Assembly (NCBI GenBank): GCA_003993805.1
Contig: RSEF01000005.1
Coordinates: 40,291,993-40,355,992 of the forward strand
Reading direction: 5' to 3'
Origin: Himantopus leucocephalus
Lineage: Eukaryota; Chordata; Aves; Charadriiformes; Recurvirostridae
DNA length: 64,000 nucleotides
Made by a program: the position numbers and the translations under genes. Each line of letters opens with the position of its first letter. The stretch's first letter is position 1. Positions 1 through 11,672 of the stretch are shown one piece after another. The notes under the pieces are model-generated. The model worked only from the letters and a program-made list of their open reading frames with translations. It was not told the DNA's origin and searched no databases.

Positions 1-1097
1 GTATGAGGATTTTGCCATTCCTGCCCTTCAATAAGCAGCATCCATCTGTTAGTCTTGACTTCAAGCAGAGATTGTTCAAACAAGTGGTTTAGAGTGCTAA
101 ATAACTCTGAAATAGAGGGTTCCATACCTGGCTGTTTCAACCTGTCCTCGTATGGCCTCCTAACCATGTAAACCCTCTTTGCAAACACAGACAAAATGTG
201 AAATAGACAGCCCCATTTTAAAATACAGAAAGTTTTGAAGACATGCGAGGATTCGGATTAAGGAATTGCTGATTCTGCTTTCCATCAGTGTTTGCACAGC
301 ATCCCTTTGTCTCTGTTCACTCTCACAGATCACTTGAGCAAGGGTAAGGAGTGACATTTAAAAAAAAAAAATGGACCAGAATCATACCTGTTGGAACTTT
401 GTGGGGAACAACCTATAAAAACTGATTGCTCACCAGAAGGAGTTTATTCAGGTTGGATTTGGGAATAAGAAAGATAAAGAACCCTCATAGTTTATTATTT
501 TACTAGAAAACTCTATAGTACAGTTAGAAAATAGAGCTGAAAGACCATTCCCATTGTTTCTGTTCATGCAACAGTTGAACAGTGTTACTCCTTCTGCACA
601 AACAGCATTTGTTTTTATGTGGGTACTAGGTAGCAAGCAAGGCACCAGCATGAATCTGGATTGTCAGGGTGAATGATGAAGAAAGCACTCTCCTAATTTT
701 CAGGGGAAAAAAACAATGAAAAATAGAAAATTGAAATTAGGCTATACATATTTACCTCTGAACTGGCTGGTGGAGAAATTTTTTAAAAAAATGCAACATT
801 TCGTTTGGGATTTCATGTTATTTGGGTAATAAAGCCCATTGGAAGGACTGCAGATCTTACATTATCTTAATTATTCAGTTATATAGTTACTATTTAAAAG
901 GTTGTTTTCAGAAGCCAGTCAGCAATTACTAACAATAGTTATACAGTAAGTTTCTGACGGAAACCTGCTCTTTTTAGGGCATTCCAGTTCTGTTTTTAAG
1001 TGTAAAGACACTTAGACATAAGAGGAAACTACTCAAGAAATTTGAGACAAAAAAGTTACACATACAAATATTTAAAGCAATGAGAGGATGATAATTT

Positions 1098-1170
1098 TAG
1101 AATATAGGACAGAGAGATCAAGTGATCTCTCTGAGGCCATGCAGGTGAAGTGAAACAGCCAACAATTTTC
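1098..1170 (+). repeat. Possible degraded MIR-like SINE core
   Basis: The order of short words (acagagagatcaagtga, then a gaggccatgcagg-like block) follows the core and tail of MIR-type SINEs, which in less decayed copies read as a cagagagg block, a gtgacttgcc block and a ggtcacacagc block. The match is short and diverged, so this is a family-level guess. A 24-bp palindrome lies inside it (1110-1133). Confidence 0.3.
1110..1133. repeat. 24-bp palindrome, 11-bp arms
   Basis: The arms cagagagatca and tgatctctctg are exact reverse complements separated by the two bases ag. It lies in a possible MIR-like remnant, so the symmetry may be accidental. Confidence 0.8.
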
Positions 1171-2248
1171 TGCAGTCCTTCAATCCCAGGCTGCCCGAGA
1201 CTTGTTAGTCTCTGTCTGAAAGTCAGTTTTAGCATTTTTTGCATCTTACCAAATTCTCATCTGTCCAATACTCTATAATTAGATTGGCAGTGCCAGCTGC
1301 AAACAAGAAACAGTGAAGTCTTACATAGCCTTTTGCTCAGCCTCAAAACAATTTCGTATAGCTCAGTGGTCATAGTGGCTGAGTGGCAGTGAGTATGACA
1401 AAGAGTTACATTGTCTCAGAGCAATTAAGTTATTTGTTAGACTTTTTTTTAATATTAAATTTTGCTGAGTTTAAGTAAGACTGGACTCATACAGCTATCC
1501 TGAATAGCAGAGCTCAAAATTTGAAATTTCTGTGATCATGGTTTGTGTACTAATCGTTAGCAGAGAAGCCATCCATATTTGCTTTACCATACTAGTGACA
1601 GGTTATGAGAGCTCCTGCTCAAGTGGATATTTCTATCAACTTATTTTATAGCAGAACACATCCAGTGGGACTCCACTGCTGTTTACAGCTACATTGCAAA
1701 ATGTCTTTGGCAAGACGCAAGTCTGAAATAGCACAGACATGGCAACACAGCAGTATCTCAGAAGCGCAAAGTCTGAAATAATAAAGTAAGGGTAACAGTG
1801 TGACTGAAGTACATTAAAATTTAGTGCTCAACCCTCTTAGTAGTCATATCTTGTGTTGCTTTGCCGCTCCACAGACAACCAGGCAAGAAGGGGGAAGAGA
1901 AGATAACATCAAGATGGAAATAATAACCAGCATTATTAACACCATCTCTAGAAAAATCAGGTGAAGTTCACTGAACCCTCAATCTAAAATAGCAAGCTCC
2001 ATGAAAAAGATTCATGCTGGGTCAAAAGAAACCACGTAAATAATATCTTGAAGATAGTTTAGCTGTGCAAGGATGTGCCTGAAAAGGCCCCACTGGGAAG
2101 TGCTTTACAATAAGATAATATTCTAGTACACATTTTGTTAATATTTAATCACTTAATTTAATTTAAGTGCTTTGAATAAAAGAAAAATAATGAAAAGGAC
2201 TACTCTCAAATTATCAAAAGGAGTATTTTACTGTTGTTTTTAAGATAA

Positions 2249-2273
2249 TCACAAGTGCTGCTAACACTTGTGA
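2249..2273. repeat. Short inverted repeat, 9-bp arms
   Basis: The arms tcacaagtg and cacttgtga are perfect reverse complements with a seven-base spacer. It is too short for a microRNA precursor by itself, and such hairpins arise by chance in AT-rich DNA. Confidence 0.7.
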
Positions 2274-5200
2274 AAGGAAGCATGTCTCTCAGGTATATGC
2301 TTCCTATTTTCTTTATTTAAAAAGAAAATTAACAGCACCAATGTAAGTGTGACAGATTATTTGCTAAGAATAGCACCAAAGCAATTAAAATATACCAAAA
2401 ATAACATTCTTAATTAAAATTGCATTTAGGACTCACAAACTTAATAAACAATAAATTAATCTTGCCATTCTCTCTTCTGGAGTAACTGAACACAGGAAAT
2501 GCATTCCCAGCTTTCTCATGTATCAGCACAGCACTTCTGACTCATCTGGTTGGAAACTCTAGTCCAGGTCTATAAATACTGATCCTCAGTGTGTTCTTTG
2601 TGAAAGTAGAACTCCTAGAATTTCCTTTCCTCACAGGTCTGAATAATACTAGAAGTTGGGATGTATCTATTAGTCAAGAAGATATTATGTAATTAGAGTG
2701 CATATTTCTTTATTTTGTCTTCATGAGCTGTCTGCTTTTACCATCTAAAGTTATACTGTTTATATTTGTCATGGGAAAGTTTACTATGTTCATGATAATA
2801 TTCACAAAAGTGTCACATTTCTTAGTGAACCAGAAAGAGCAATCTGTCAAGCAAAGAAACTGAGTTGTAGTGCTCATTTTAATAAATCAGTATGCAGAGA
2901 TGGCTCAGTCACACACACACAAAAATAATTTTTATGCATCCTCAAAACACAGGAATATGTTGTTCAATAATGACAGAGGTATGTTTGCCAAGAACCAGAG
3001 TCACACTGGGAACTTACAAACTAAAAGCAGAACATAGTGTCGAGTCATTTTCTTATTGTACCTGCTGTTAAGGTATATTAATGCTAACCTTTTCATGAAA
3101 AAGACATTTTGTTGTAACTTCTTAAGAGGTCAAAAATGCCTCAAAGCTAAATTCTTGCGTGATCATCAAATTAACTACTAAGAATCATTATTTTGCTATT
3201 TATAAAGAATGGGCAATAAAGGAGAGATTTGCAAACTGTTAAATTGCCTAGAACTTTCATCAGAGAAACAAGTCAGGGGAAAAATTAAATCAAGCTTTCT
3301 GTGGTAAATATGCTTATGAACAGACCATTTGAAAATTGTTTTCAAAGTTGGTTTGAAAAAAGGTTTTTGAAAAAACCAGTTTTGTTTTCAATACACACAA
3401 AAACCAAATAAAAGGTAGAGGGATAAAGTTATAAATCATATTGAACAGTGATTTTGGTTTATATGGTCTCATATATTATAAAAAAAATCAAAAAGTTCTC
3501 AAAGTACAGCCAAGGAGATGCTTCTCTACCACTTAGCTTATCCTTTTCTACCGTCCTCCTGCCTGACTCCACTGGGGATTCTGGTCTATTCAGGGAGTGG
3601 GGAAAATAATAACTTTTGCAGACATCCTGTTCTATTTCACCTTCTCTGGATTAAAGTGAAAGATCAGGAGCTACTCAACTGCATCAGAGCTTCTTACTCT
3701 TGAGAAAAGAAGATATCAGAGTGCTTTTAAAGCACAAAGTATCCATACTAACAGAGTCATCTCAAGATAAAAGTGTTAATTTAAACATCTTTTCAGGTGA
3801 GGACTTAGGTCTGGAAGTTCAAAGCTGAGTGTGTGGTTGTCAAAGGACAAGACAACCCAGAATTTTATTAACGTTGCACATAGTTTACTGCCTAACCAGA
3901 GACATACAAATTCTTACATGTTTTTATAGTTACTGTCTACCATTTCTATTCTGATGTGAACCAGATTGAGACATCACCAGACTGAGACATCAATGCACAG
4001 CTCTTTTGCTTTATTTGATAGATTTAATGACCTCCATCCACAAAAGAACATAGAACTAGCCAGAACCAACACAAAGCATCATGACATACATTCATTTCTC
4101 CGTTCTTCAAAAAAGATTTATCTTGAGTTTATTGCCCTCTTCTGCCAAAAGCACACAGCATGTAATTAATCAAAGTTCAATATACAGAAGAACTTCAGGA
4201 CTGATCTTGCAGTGTATTTCCCCAGCTCAAACCCATATTAGCATGTACAAACAACTCCAAGGGTTATTTTATTTCTTGGTAACTTTTTCTAAGTAACTTT
4301 ATGTCTGAAAACAGAAGTTACCAAAGAATTGTGGACTGCTGTATGCTTAAAGAGAACATTTTAGCAGTTGATAACAATAACTTGGGACCTGCTGTCACTA
4401 TCAATTCACAACTGACTTTGTCAAGAGATCTTACAGGTAAGGCTGTGTTCTCCAGTTACAACTGTCATTCTGTCAGATACAGATTGACCAGTAAGAAAAT
4501 ACTCCAGCACTAAGTGGACAGTTTATCCAAAATTACCATAACACATAGATGTCATATCCTGATGACTGCCTATGAAAAAAGAGGTGTATGTTGGTTTATA
4601 CACCTACCCTGCTAAAGAAACACAGGGTTCAGTTGACAGCTTGGTATATGATTTTTCTTCTGCAGAGTTTATTCTTAATTATTGTCCTCTGCATTAAAGG
4701 AGTAGATTAGCTCGAAACAAAGTGAAGAAATAAATATCTTCTCCTGTATCACTGTGATTAATTGTATATAGTTTGGAGCATGAGATTTAATTTTTATCAA
4801 GTGCTATTATTCATAAGCTTTCTGAAAAATGTCACACTTCTGCATAGGATCTCTCAATCTGAGATGAGATCTTATTTAAGATTCCTCCAGGGCTTCCCCC
4901 TTAGTGTAAATGGCCATAAATAGAGGGTTTTTTCCTAATGTGGAGATTTTTTCAATTTAAAGAAGAACTTTTTTGAGAGAAATCGCTGTTATTTCACACT
5001 CTTTAAAGATAGACAGTTGTTTTACAGAAGAATCATAATCAAAACTAGCTAATGACAGCTGTCCAAAGGTCCAAAACATACTAAAAATGCAGCAGTGTCA
5101 GTAAAGAGTAATACACTCAAAATTCTTGACCCTTCTTCTACAGTCAGCAGAGCAACACAGATTACTAGTACTCCTGCCCATTAAGTTCAATTCCAACGCT

Positions 5201-8200
5201 TATGGAAGACAGTGAACAAAGAAAAAAAGCATTTGTAAGGGAGAAACAACAAAAAAATTTCCATTCTTCTTACTTTTATGGGACAAAGAGAATCAACCTT
5301 AAAAGGTGTATCAGGCCAGCATGAAGGAATCGTTAGACAAGTTAACATTACGCGATACCCATGTTGTGATCAGCTGTCAATGGGAAAAAAAGAATTGCAA
5401 GCTATTAACTGTTTTACTATTCACAAGAGCCTTTAAGCAAGAATCCCACTATTCGAGCAAGTCAAACGCACCTTTCATGAAGAAAAGCAAATATGTATGA
5501 TATAAGCATGTTGCTGCTACACTACTATAAATTCACTTAATCAAGAAAATCCTTAGTTGTCCATAGTTGCTTTGTTTATGGGACAGTTATATAGGCTGTA
5601 ACAGAAAAAAAAGACACAAAACTCCAAACATAAAGAACTTTTCTTTGCTGAGATTTAAAAAAGAAAAAAGCTTAAATATTTGTTTCAATATCCTGTATAC
5701 AGAGTACTATAAGTACTGACCCAAGACTCAAAATGTATGAATATGGCAATTGCTTCCAAATCCTATAGGTACTCACCACGATTCAAACCTGCAAGGTACA
5801 AGCAAATAGCCATATACTCTATTAGTTATCTCAGTGAGGCTGTAACACCCTTCAAGACCCTCCAATTTGATTCACCTAGTGTAATCATCAGAAAAGTACC
5901 TCCACCTTCCTTGTCAGTGTTTGATGATCTTATATAAAATAGTACGATAAATTGATTTCTTACCTCCACAGGGAGAGGCAGATTCATTAAACCAAATCCT
6001 CAGTCTTTTATTGCCCACCTAAAAATACCACACCCCTCAACAATGGTGTGGTTAGCCTAGCATTTTTTTACTTTTTATCTACTTGATAAAACTACTCATT
6101 TGTTAAAATAATGCAAGAAATGAAGCATGGGCACATATATTTCAGACAAACTCCTTCAGCAGTAGACCATATGAAAAGATGGATATAATTTAAAAGCAAT
6201 AAATCTGTTACCATTTCGGCTCAGAATGATTTTTGCAAGCAATGCAAAATCAAAACTGCATTTCTTTTGCAAGCTGCATATTATAAACTGCAGTGCAATG
6301 CAAAAATACAAGGCAAAACATCATCTTTCATCAGTATATGCACTTTCGTTAGGCTTCCTTACATTATCTTGCTTTCCAGGGGACATGTTTTGCATTTGAC
6401 TTTGACTATGCAACAGGAAGAAGTTAAGAGTTTAACATGTTCGTATCAGCTGTCCCATACCACATTTTCCCTTACAGAGAGGCCTGTCTTCTATGTAAAC
6501 CGACTGTTTCCAGTCTAACAACAGAATTATAGTGACAGTTATCTTCTGTAGGTATCTTAAGATATTAAAAGAAACCAGAAAACAGTTTTCAACATAGCTT
6601 GAGCAGCACTTAAATACAGAAGCACTCAGCCACAACAAAATTAGCTAATTATGTCTCTCATTAAACTTTTTGCCAGCAAGCAATTTTCATACAGTGACAC
6701 TACAGACAGTCTGTAATTATGGCATGAGTATTGCCCAGAAATGCTTATCTTTAAATTTTATTGCCCTAGAGATTAGGAAGAGATGCAGTTGGGAGGCTGA
6801 TTATTTCAGAGGCTTTACCAGAAGTGGCGACTTGTTTAAAAAAAAAAATCACACCATTATAAGAACAAATGAGATTCCATAGATATCAAAAAGTGTCACA
6901 AATTCAGAATACTCCCAGTCAAGAAAATAAAATAACAAGCATATTTGTACTCCTCCATTTTAAGGGATTTGAGCAGCCACAAAAGATGGGAAGACTCCAG
7001 TTCAAATAGGATGCTACCATACCCCACATTTCTCAGAATCAGTGTGATCACAAGGATTTTGGCTTCATGAAGTAACGACATTCAGTCATGCTCTCTGATA
7101 GCCAAAATCTATATCATGACACAAAAAGATAGTTTCTTTCAGTTATCGTGCTTTCTCATTTAGTGTAGACTTCCAAAGGCTACTCGCACAAATAACATTT
7201 ATTAGGTAGCATTTTACTCACATAATAGTAAACATAATTTCTTAAATGTGCATGAGAGTGTGCAGAGTGAGGGCCTTGTCATATGATAATAACTGGGATC
7301 CTACAAATTTTTATACTGTTTGGACAGGAAACACATGAATTTATGATTCTGGCAAATAAAACTTCCAAAAGATTTCCTGTACTGGCATCATCCGACATGG
7401 TACATACTTGCTCTTCTCCTAAAGATTATCTTGAGGTAATTCATGTCAAGTTAAAGCCATTCAAAAGTGACAGCAGTAATACAGTTTTATTGCTTGACCC
7501 ATGGGGCTGCTGCTCCCAAGCTGTCAGAGCCAGCTCATCTCCTGGCTTGGCCAGCTTCGCACAGCCCCCCTGTGCTGCACACTACTTGCAGCCAGCTGGA
7601 ATGTTCAGGTTTGGCTGGAACATTAAAAATGGATTATGATTTAGTTTCACAGGAAGGTTTCCAGGCTGCTCCTGGCAGATGGACCGCCTGCAACTGCACT
7701 GAAAGTCTGACCTCCTACCCAGAGAGTGCTGCCACCCAGCTGTTTGCACAGAAGATGCTCCCTTTTCTGTTCCAGTGCAGGAGAAAATGAGATGTCAGAC
7801 TTTGTCACAATACACTTGCCAGTCTCCAGGCAGATATGCTGATTGTGGATTTAAATTCTTGTGGAAGCTATCTCAAAGATCCAGAGCATCCATCTCACCA
7901 AAAAAAAACCAACTTAAAAAACAGAATTTGCTAGCAAAGACAAGAGAAAATGGATGGATATATATGGTTACTTGGAATTCCTCTGCATCCAGGACAGCAG
8001 CAAAATCTAAGGGGGACAACCAGCGCTGGTCTGCTTTCAGAGTCCTCCCACCACTCTGCTGTTTTATCATATCTGCATTCCTAAAGAGCAATCCTGTTAG
8101 AGAGCTTTTTAAAAATAAATTTCACATTTTACGACCCAAACCAAGACACTTGCAGCCTCGTAATTTCATGAGTTCTGTTCAACTTAGCATAAAATTTAGT

Positions 8201-9164
8201 CTTTGAAAAACAAAACTTACTGCCATCACATTTCTTGACATTTATGGCCAATCGTTATGCATGACAGAAGTCTAGATACTGCATAAGAATATGCAATGTT
8301 TTCGTGCTGTTTTATGAGATCACAACACAGTAAGCTGATAAACTGCAAAGCCAGAGGTAAAATAGTCTGTCCCATCAGGAAATGGGATTATTGCCCCATA
8401 AAAGGTGCAAAATGGTATTACTTTTGCTCTTGTACGGCAAACATTTATGATGAGGTTAAATTAAATGTTTTTCTCAGTTAAAACTCTTTGTACTAATTTT
8501 CTTCAATTTTTTTCTTTTTCAGATGGTTTTACAAATGTTCAGTAAATGGGCAACTAAGCTTACAAACCGGTAACCTGGAAGGCTGGGTGTTGCAAAGATT
8601 ATCTCAATGTTTGTGTTTACGCTATTCTAACTTATAGTATGAGCTGTGCACAAGAAATACCCTGAAAGCAAATTTCATATACCTTTATTCATAAAATACT
8701 CTTTAGTAGGGAGCCAAGAGTTCTCCTCATTTCTGCAGAAAAGCTAAAACTTTACCTACATTTTATACCATATTAATCCCTCATAACTGTGTTTGCTTAT
8801 AGGCACACAACCTTGCACATAAAAATCAGACCCATACATTCTTACAGTGAATCAGAGAACTTGTTTCTTATTCTCCAATGGTATTAAACATATTGTGCTA
8901 CAAATTGTGACAGCATTTTCCTGGGGTACAATCTATATATGTTTATTGCATTTATCCATCTTCCATATTTTGTTAACAATTACTACTCACTGTGGTTGCA
9001 CAGTCAGAAGAAACAGTTGGATCAACAGTGTGCAGACTCCAGTAAACCAGCGAAGCTCAAGTTTTCTAAGGGTATAGCTACATTATTAACTGGTGTGGTG
9101 CAAAGAGGAAAGGAGCAGTATGTATCCTATACCTCCACACTGCATGTCTGCTGACAGGGAAATT

Positions 9165-9216
9165 ACAGAATCACAGAATGACTGAGGGTGGAAGGGAACC
9201 TGGTCCAACCCCCCTG
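9165..9216 (-). mobile_element. CR1 LINE 3' end, cut off by the assembly gap
   Basis: The plus strand reads acagaatcacagaatg followed by a gaggntggaaggga block and a tggtccaacccc block. This is the reverse complement of the 3' terminus of avian CR1 retrotransposons, so the element is on the minus strand with its 3' end at 9165. Compared with the usual CR1 tail, about a dozen bases between the ggaaggga and tggtcc blocks are missing. The rest of the element would lie inside the following N run. CR1 copies are nearly always 5'-truncated and inactive. Confidence 0.9.
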
Positions 9217-10216
9217 NNNNNNNNNNNNNNNNNNNNNNNNNNNNNNNNNNNNNNNNNNNNNNNNNNNNNNNNNNNNNNNNNNNNNNNNNNNNNNNNNNNN
9301 NNNNNNNNNNNNNNNNNNNNNNNNNNNNNNNNNNNNNNNNNNNNNNNNNNNNNNNNNNNNNNNNNNNNNNNNNNNNNNNNNNNNNNNNNNNNNNNNNNNN
9401 NNNNNNNNNNNNNNNNNNNNNNNNNNNNNNNNNNNNNNNNNNNNNNNNNNNNNNNNNNNNNNNNNNNNNNNNNNNNNNNNNNNNNNNNNNNNNNNNNNNN
9501 NNNNNNNNNNNNNNNNNNNNNNNNNNNNNNNNNNNNNNNNNNNNNNNNNNNNNNNNNNNNNNNNNNNNNNNNNNNNNNNNNNNNNNNNNNNNNNNNNNNN
9601 NNNNNNNNNNNNNNNNNNNNNNNNNNNNNNNNNNNNNNNNNNNNNNNNNNNNNNNNNNNNNNNNNNNNNNNNNNNNNNNNNNNNNNNNNNNNNNNNNNNN
9701 NNNNNNNNNNNNNNNNNNNNNNNNNNNNNNNNNNNNNNNNNNNNNNNNNNNNNNNNNNNNNNNNNNNNNNNNNNNNNNNNNNNNNNNNNNNNNNNNNNNN
9801 NNNNNNNNNNNNNNNNNNNNNNNNNNNNNNNNNNNNNNNNNNNNNNNNNNNNNNNNNNNNNNNNNNNNNNNNNNNNNNNNNNNNNNNNNNNNNNNNNNNN
9901 NNNNNNNNNNNNNNNNNNNNNNNNNNNNNNNNNNNNNNNNNNNNNNNNNNNNNNNNNNNNNNNNNNNNNNNNNNNNNNNNNNNNNNNNNNNNNNNNNNNN
10001 NNNNNNNNNNNNNNNNNNNNNNNNNNNNNNNNNNNNNNNNNNNNNNNNNNNNNNNNNNNNNNNNNNNNNNNNNNNNNNNNNNNNNNNNNNNNNNNNNNNN
10101 NNNNNNNNNNNNNNNNNNNNNNNNNNNNNNNNNNNNNNNNNNNNNNNNNNNNNNNNNNNNNNNNNNNNNNNNNNNNNNNNNNNNNNNNNNNNNNNNNNNN
10201 NNNNNNNNNNNNNNNN
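9217..10216. other. Assembly gap of exactly 1000 N
   Basis: The run of N is exactly 1000 bases, a round number that suggests a placeholder and not a measured size. It separates a CR1 tail on the left from a CpG island on the right. Any open frame drawn through it is meaningless. Confidence 0.99.
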
Positions 10217-10259
10217 AAAAAAAGAGAGAAAGGATAAAGCTCAGCGCTTTCTCAAAGTT

Positions 10260-10261
10260 AC
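10260..10261 (-). other. Possible splice donor, minus strand
   Basis: The minus strand reads tttgtggtaactttg, with a GT in a moderate donor context, downstream of the candidate minus-strand promoter of island A. It would close a leader exon running from near 10735. No transcript evidence is available, and a match this short is expected by chance. Confidence 0.12.
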
Positions 10262-10289
10262 CACAAAAAGCTTTCCACCTACAAAACCC

Positions 10290-10800
10290 AGCGACCCCTC
10301 CAGCCCCACTTCTCCCTCTCGAGCAAAGGGCCTCCTTCCCCTCAGTACAGCAGCCCACAGCCCCCACAGCCCGAGAGGCACAGCGCGGGGCAGCGACCCC
10401 ACCACGCACCGACACGGGCCCCGCGTAGGGGGGCTGCCAGTCTCCCCCCGCACGGCGCTGACGGCCTCGGGGGGGGGACGACGACGACGAGCCGGGCCGG
10501 CAGCCCCAAGAGAAGCCACCGCCACCGCCGCTCCCTTTAGAGCCGGCGGGCAGGGGAAGGACGCGCTCCGTAACCAAGCAACGAGTCTCCCGCCGGGGGG
10601 AGAGAGAGGGCCGCCCCGGCTGCCGCCGCCAGCGAGCGCCCCCTGCCGGCGGGGAGGGCCGGCTCTGGCAGCAGCCGCCGGCTCCCCACTCCCCCCGTGG
10701 GAGACGGGGGGTGGACTCTTTTCCGCGTGGGGCTTCGGTGGGAATCCACTCCCTTGAGCGAGCTTATATGTGAAGTGCCTGCAAGTTTCAGCGTCATCTG
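10290..10800. promoter_or_regulatory. CpG island A, possible promoter or first exon
   Basis: The 300 bases from 10381 to 10680 contain about 41 CpG dinucleotides by hand count, against a CpG-poor background on the right. An acg-repeat run lies at about 10478-10491, and G and C homopolymer runs occur throughout. CpG islands of this density usually mark promoters in warm-blooded vertebrates. On the minus strand a TATA-like word lies at about 10764-10769, and the minus frame stays open from an ATG at 10577 into the gap. That openness is expected in GC-rich DNA, and the translated Gly/Ser/Pro-rich product matches no family I recognise. The left edge is lost in the gap. Confidence 0.75.
10764..10769 (-). 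promoter_or_regulatory. TATA-like element, minus strand
   Basis: The minus strand reads acatataagc here, a fair TATA-box match at the edge of CpG island A. A start site would be expected near 10735 for leftward transcription. A single short motif is weak evidence. Confidence 0.2.
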
Positions 10801-11637
10801 GAGGCGTTGTTAGAAACGTTCAAGCCAAACCACGGGTTTCTGAAGGCCGCGGTACGGCCGATGTCATTTGTACCGCTGCAGCATCGTTTCTCTCCTGTGT
10901 CGGGCAAACCTTGTTCCGCTCGTGGCCACGGGCTCCTTAAAGTTTTGCCCCGAAAACCAAACACACGAATGGCATTGCTGGGCATTGGTGTGCCACGCAA
11001 CACGGCCGCTTCCTAAATGCAATGACAGACGCAGTTTTTTTCCCATCAAACTAATTTTCCTAATTGTAAAAGGGTCAGTTTGGAGATGAAAGCCCGACTC
11101 AGCTGCATCTGACTCATTTATCATCGTCAACAAAGTTTCTATTATCAGGATTTAATTTACAATACTAGGGATTGCCTGCAACAGGATAGACTCCGTCTCG
11201 GACTCTGTAAAGCGACCGGCTTTGCCGTGTTAACATGAGCAAAAAGTCCAAAACCAGTTCTCTGGGAGGAATCCTGACTCCATGTCTTTCAGTTTTACTA
11301 GCCTGCCCTTCAAAGAACAGAGGTATCAAATCTATTTGACAGCTGTCTGGTGAAAGTTAAATCTTAACAGTAGCTCTTTTCACACATGAAGTATGAAGTA
11401 AAAGTGGACCAAGAAAATTTATGACCATTTCAGTGTCCAACAAATGTAGGGATGACAACATGTGCCAAAATTTATCAAACTTTAGCGAAGGAATAATTAA
11501 AAAAAAAAGAACTTATAAATAAAATGAAAATGTGAAAAGTCGAAGTGAATCTATCAAGATGGTTATAACTATAGGACAAATCTACAAGGTCACATTGACC
11601 AGGTTCCTAAGAAGGCTGGTTGTGTAGAATACAGGGG

Positions 11638-11672
11638 AAAAAAAAAAACAAAACAAAACAAAACAAAAAAAA
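11638..11672. repeat. A-rich simple repeat, (AAAAC)n-like
   Basis: An A run is followed by four AAAAC-type units and another A run. It is a low-complexity microsatellite with no sign of a retrocopy next to it. Confidence 0.9.

Larger units (their letters stand above)
1..9164. other. AT-rich non-coding stretch, no gene recognised
   Basis: I see no recognisable exon, RNA gene or young transposon in this stretch. Open frames are short (the longest, 7775-8206 on plus, is 143 codons) with residue mixes unlike a folded protein, and they overlap frames on both strands. A patch at about 7490-7760 is richer in G and C than its surroundings but carries no CpG cluster or recognisable coding motif. One possible old SINE at about 1098-1170 is listed separately. 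The stretch could be intergenic or intronic; nothing here decides which. Confidence 0.7.

Noticed and set aside
7283..8206. A run of overlapping plus frames (118, 107 and 143 codons)
   Set aside because: They are in different phases, overlap each other and a minus frame, and match no protein I recognise. The GC-richer patch explains their length.
9171..10577. Open frames of 349 to 468 codons on both strands
   Set aside because: Most of their length is translated N from the 1000-base gap. The real sequence on either side belongs to a CR1 tail and a CpG island and does not form one gene.
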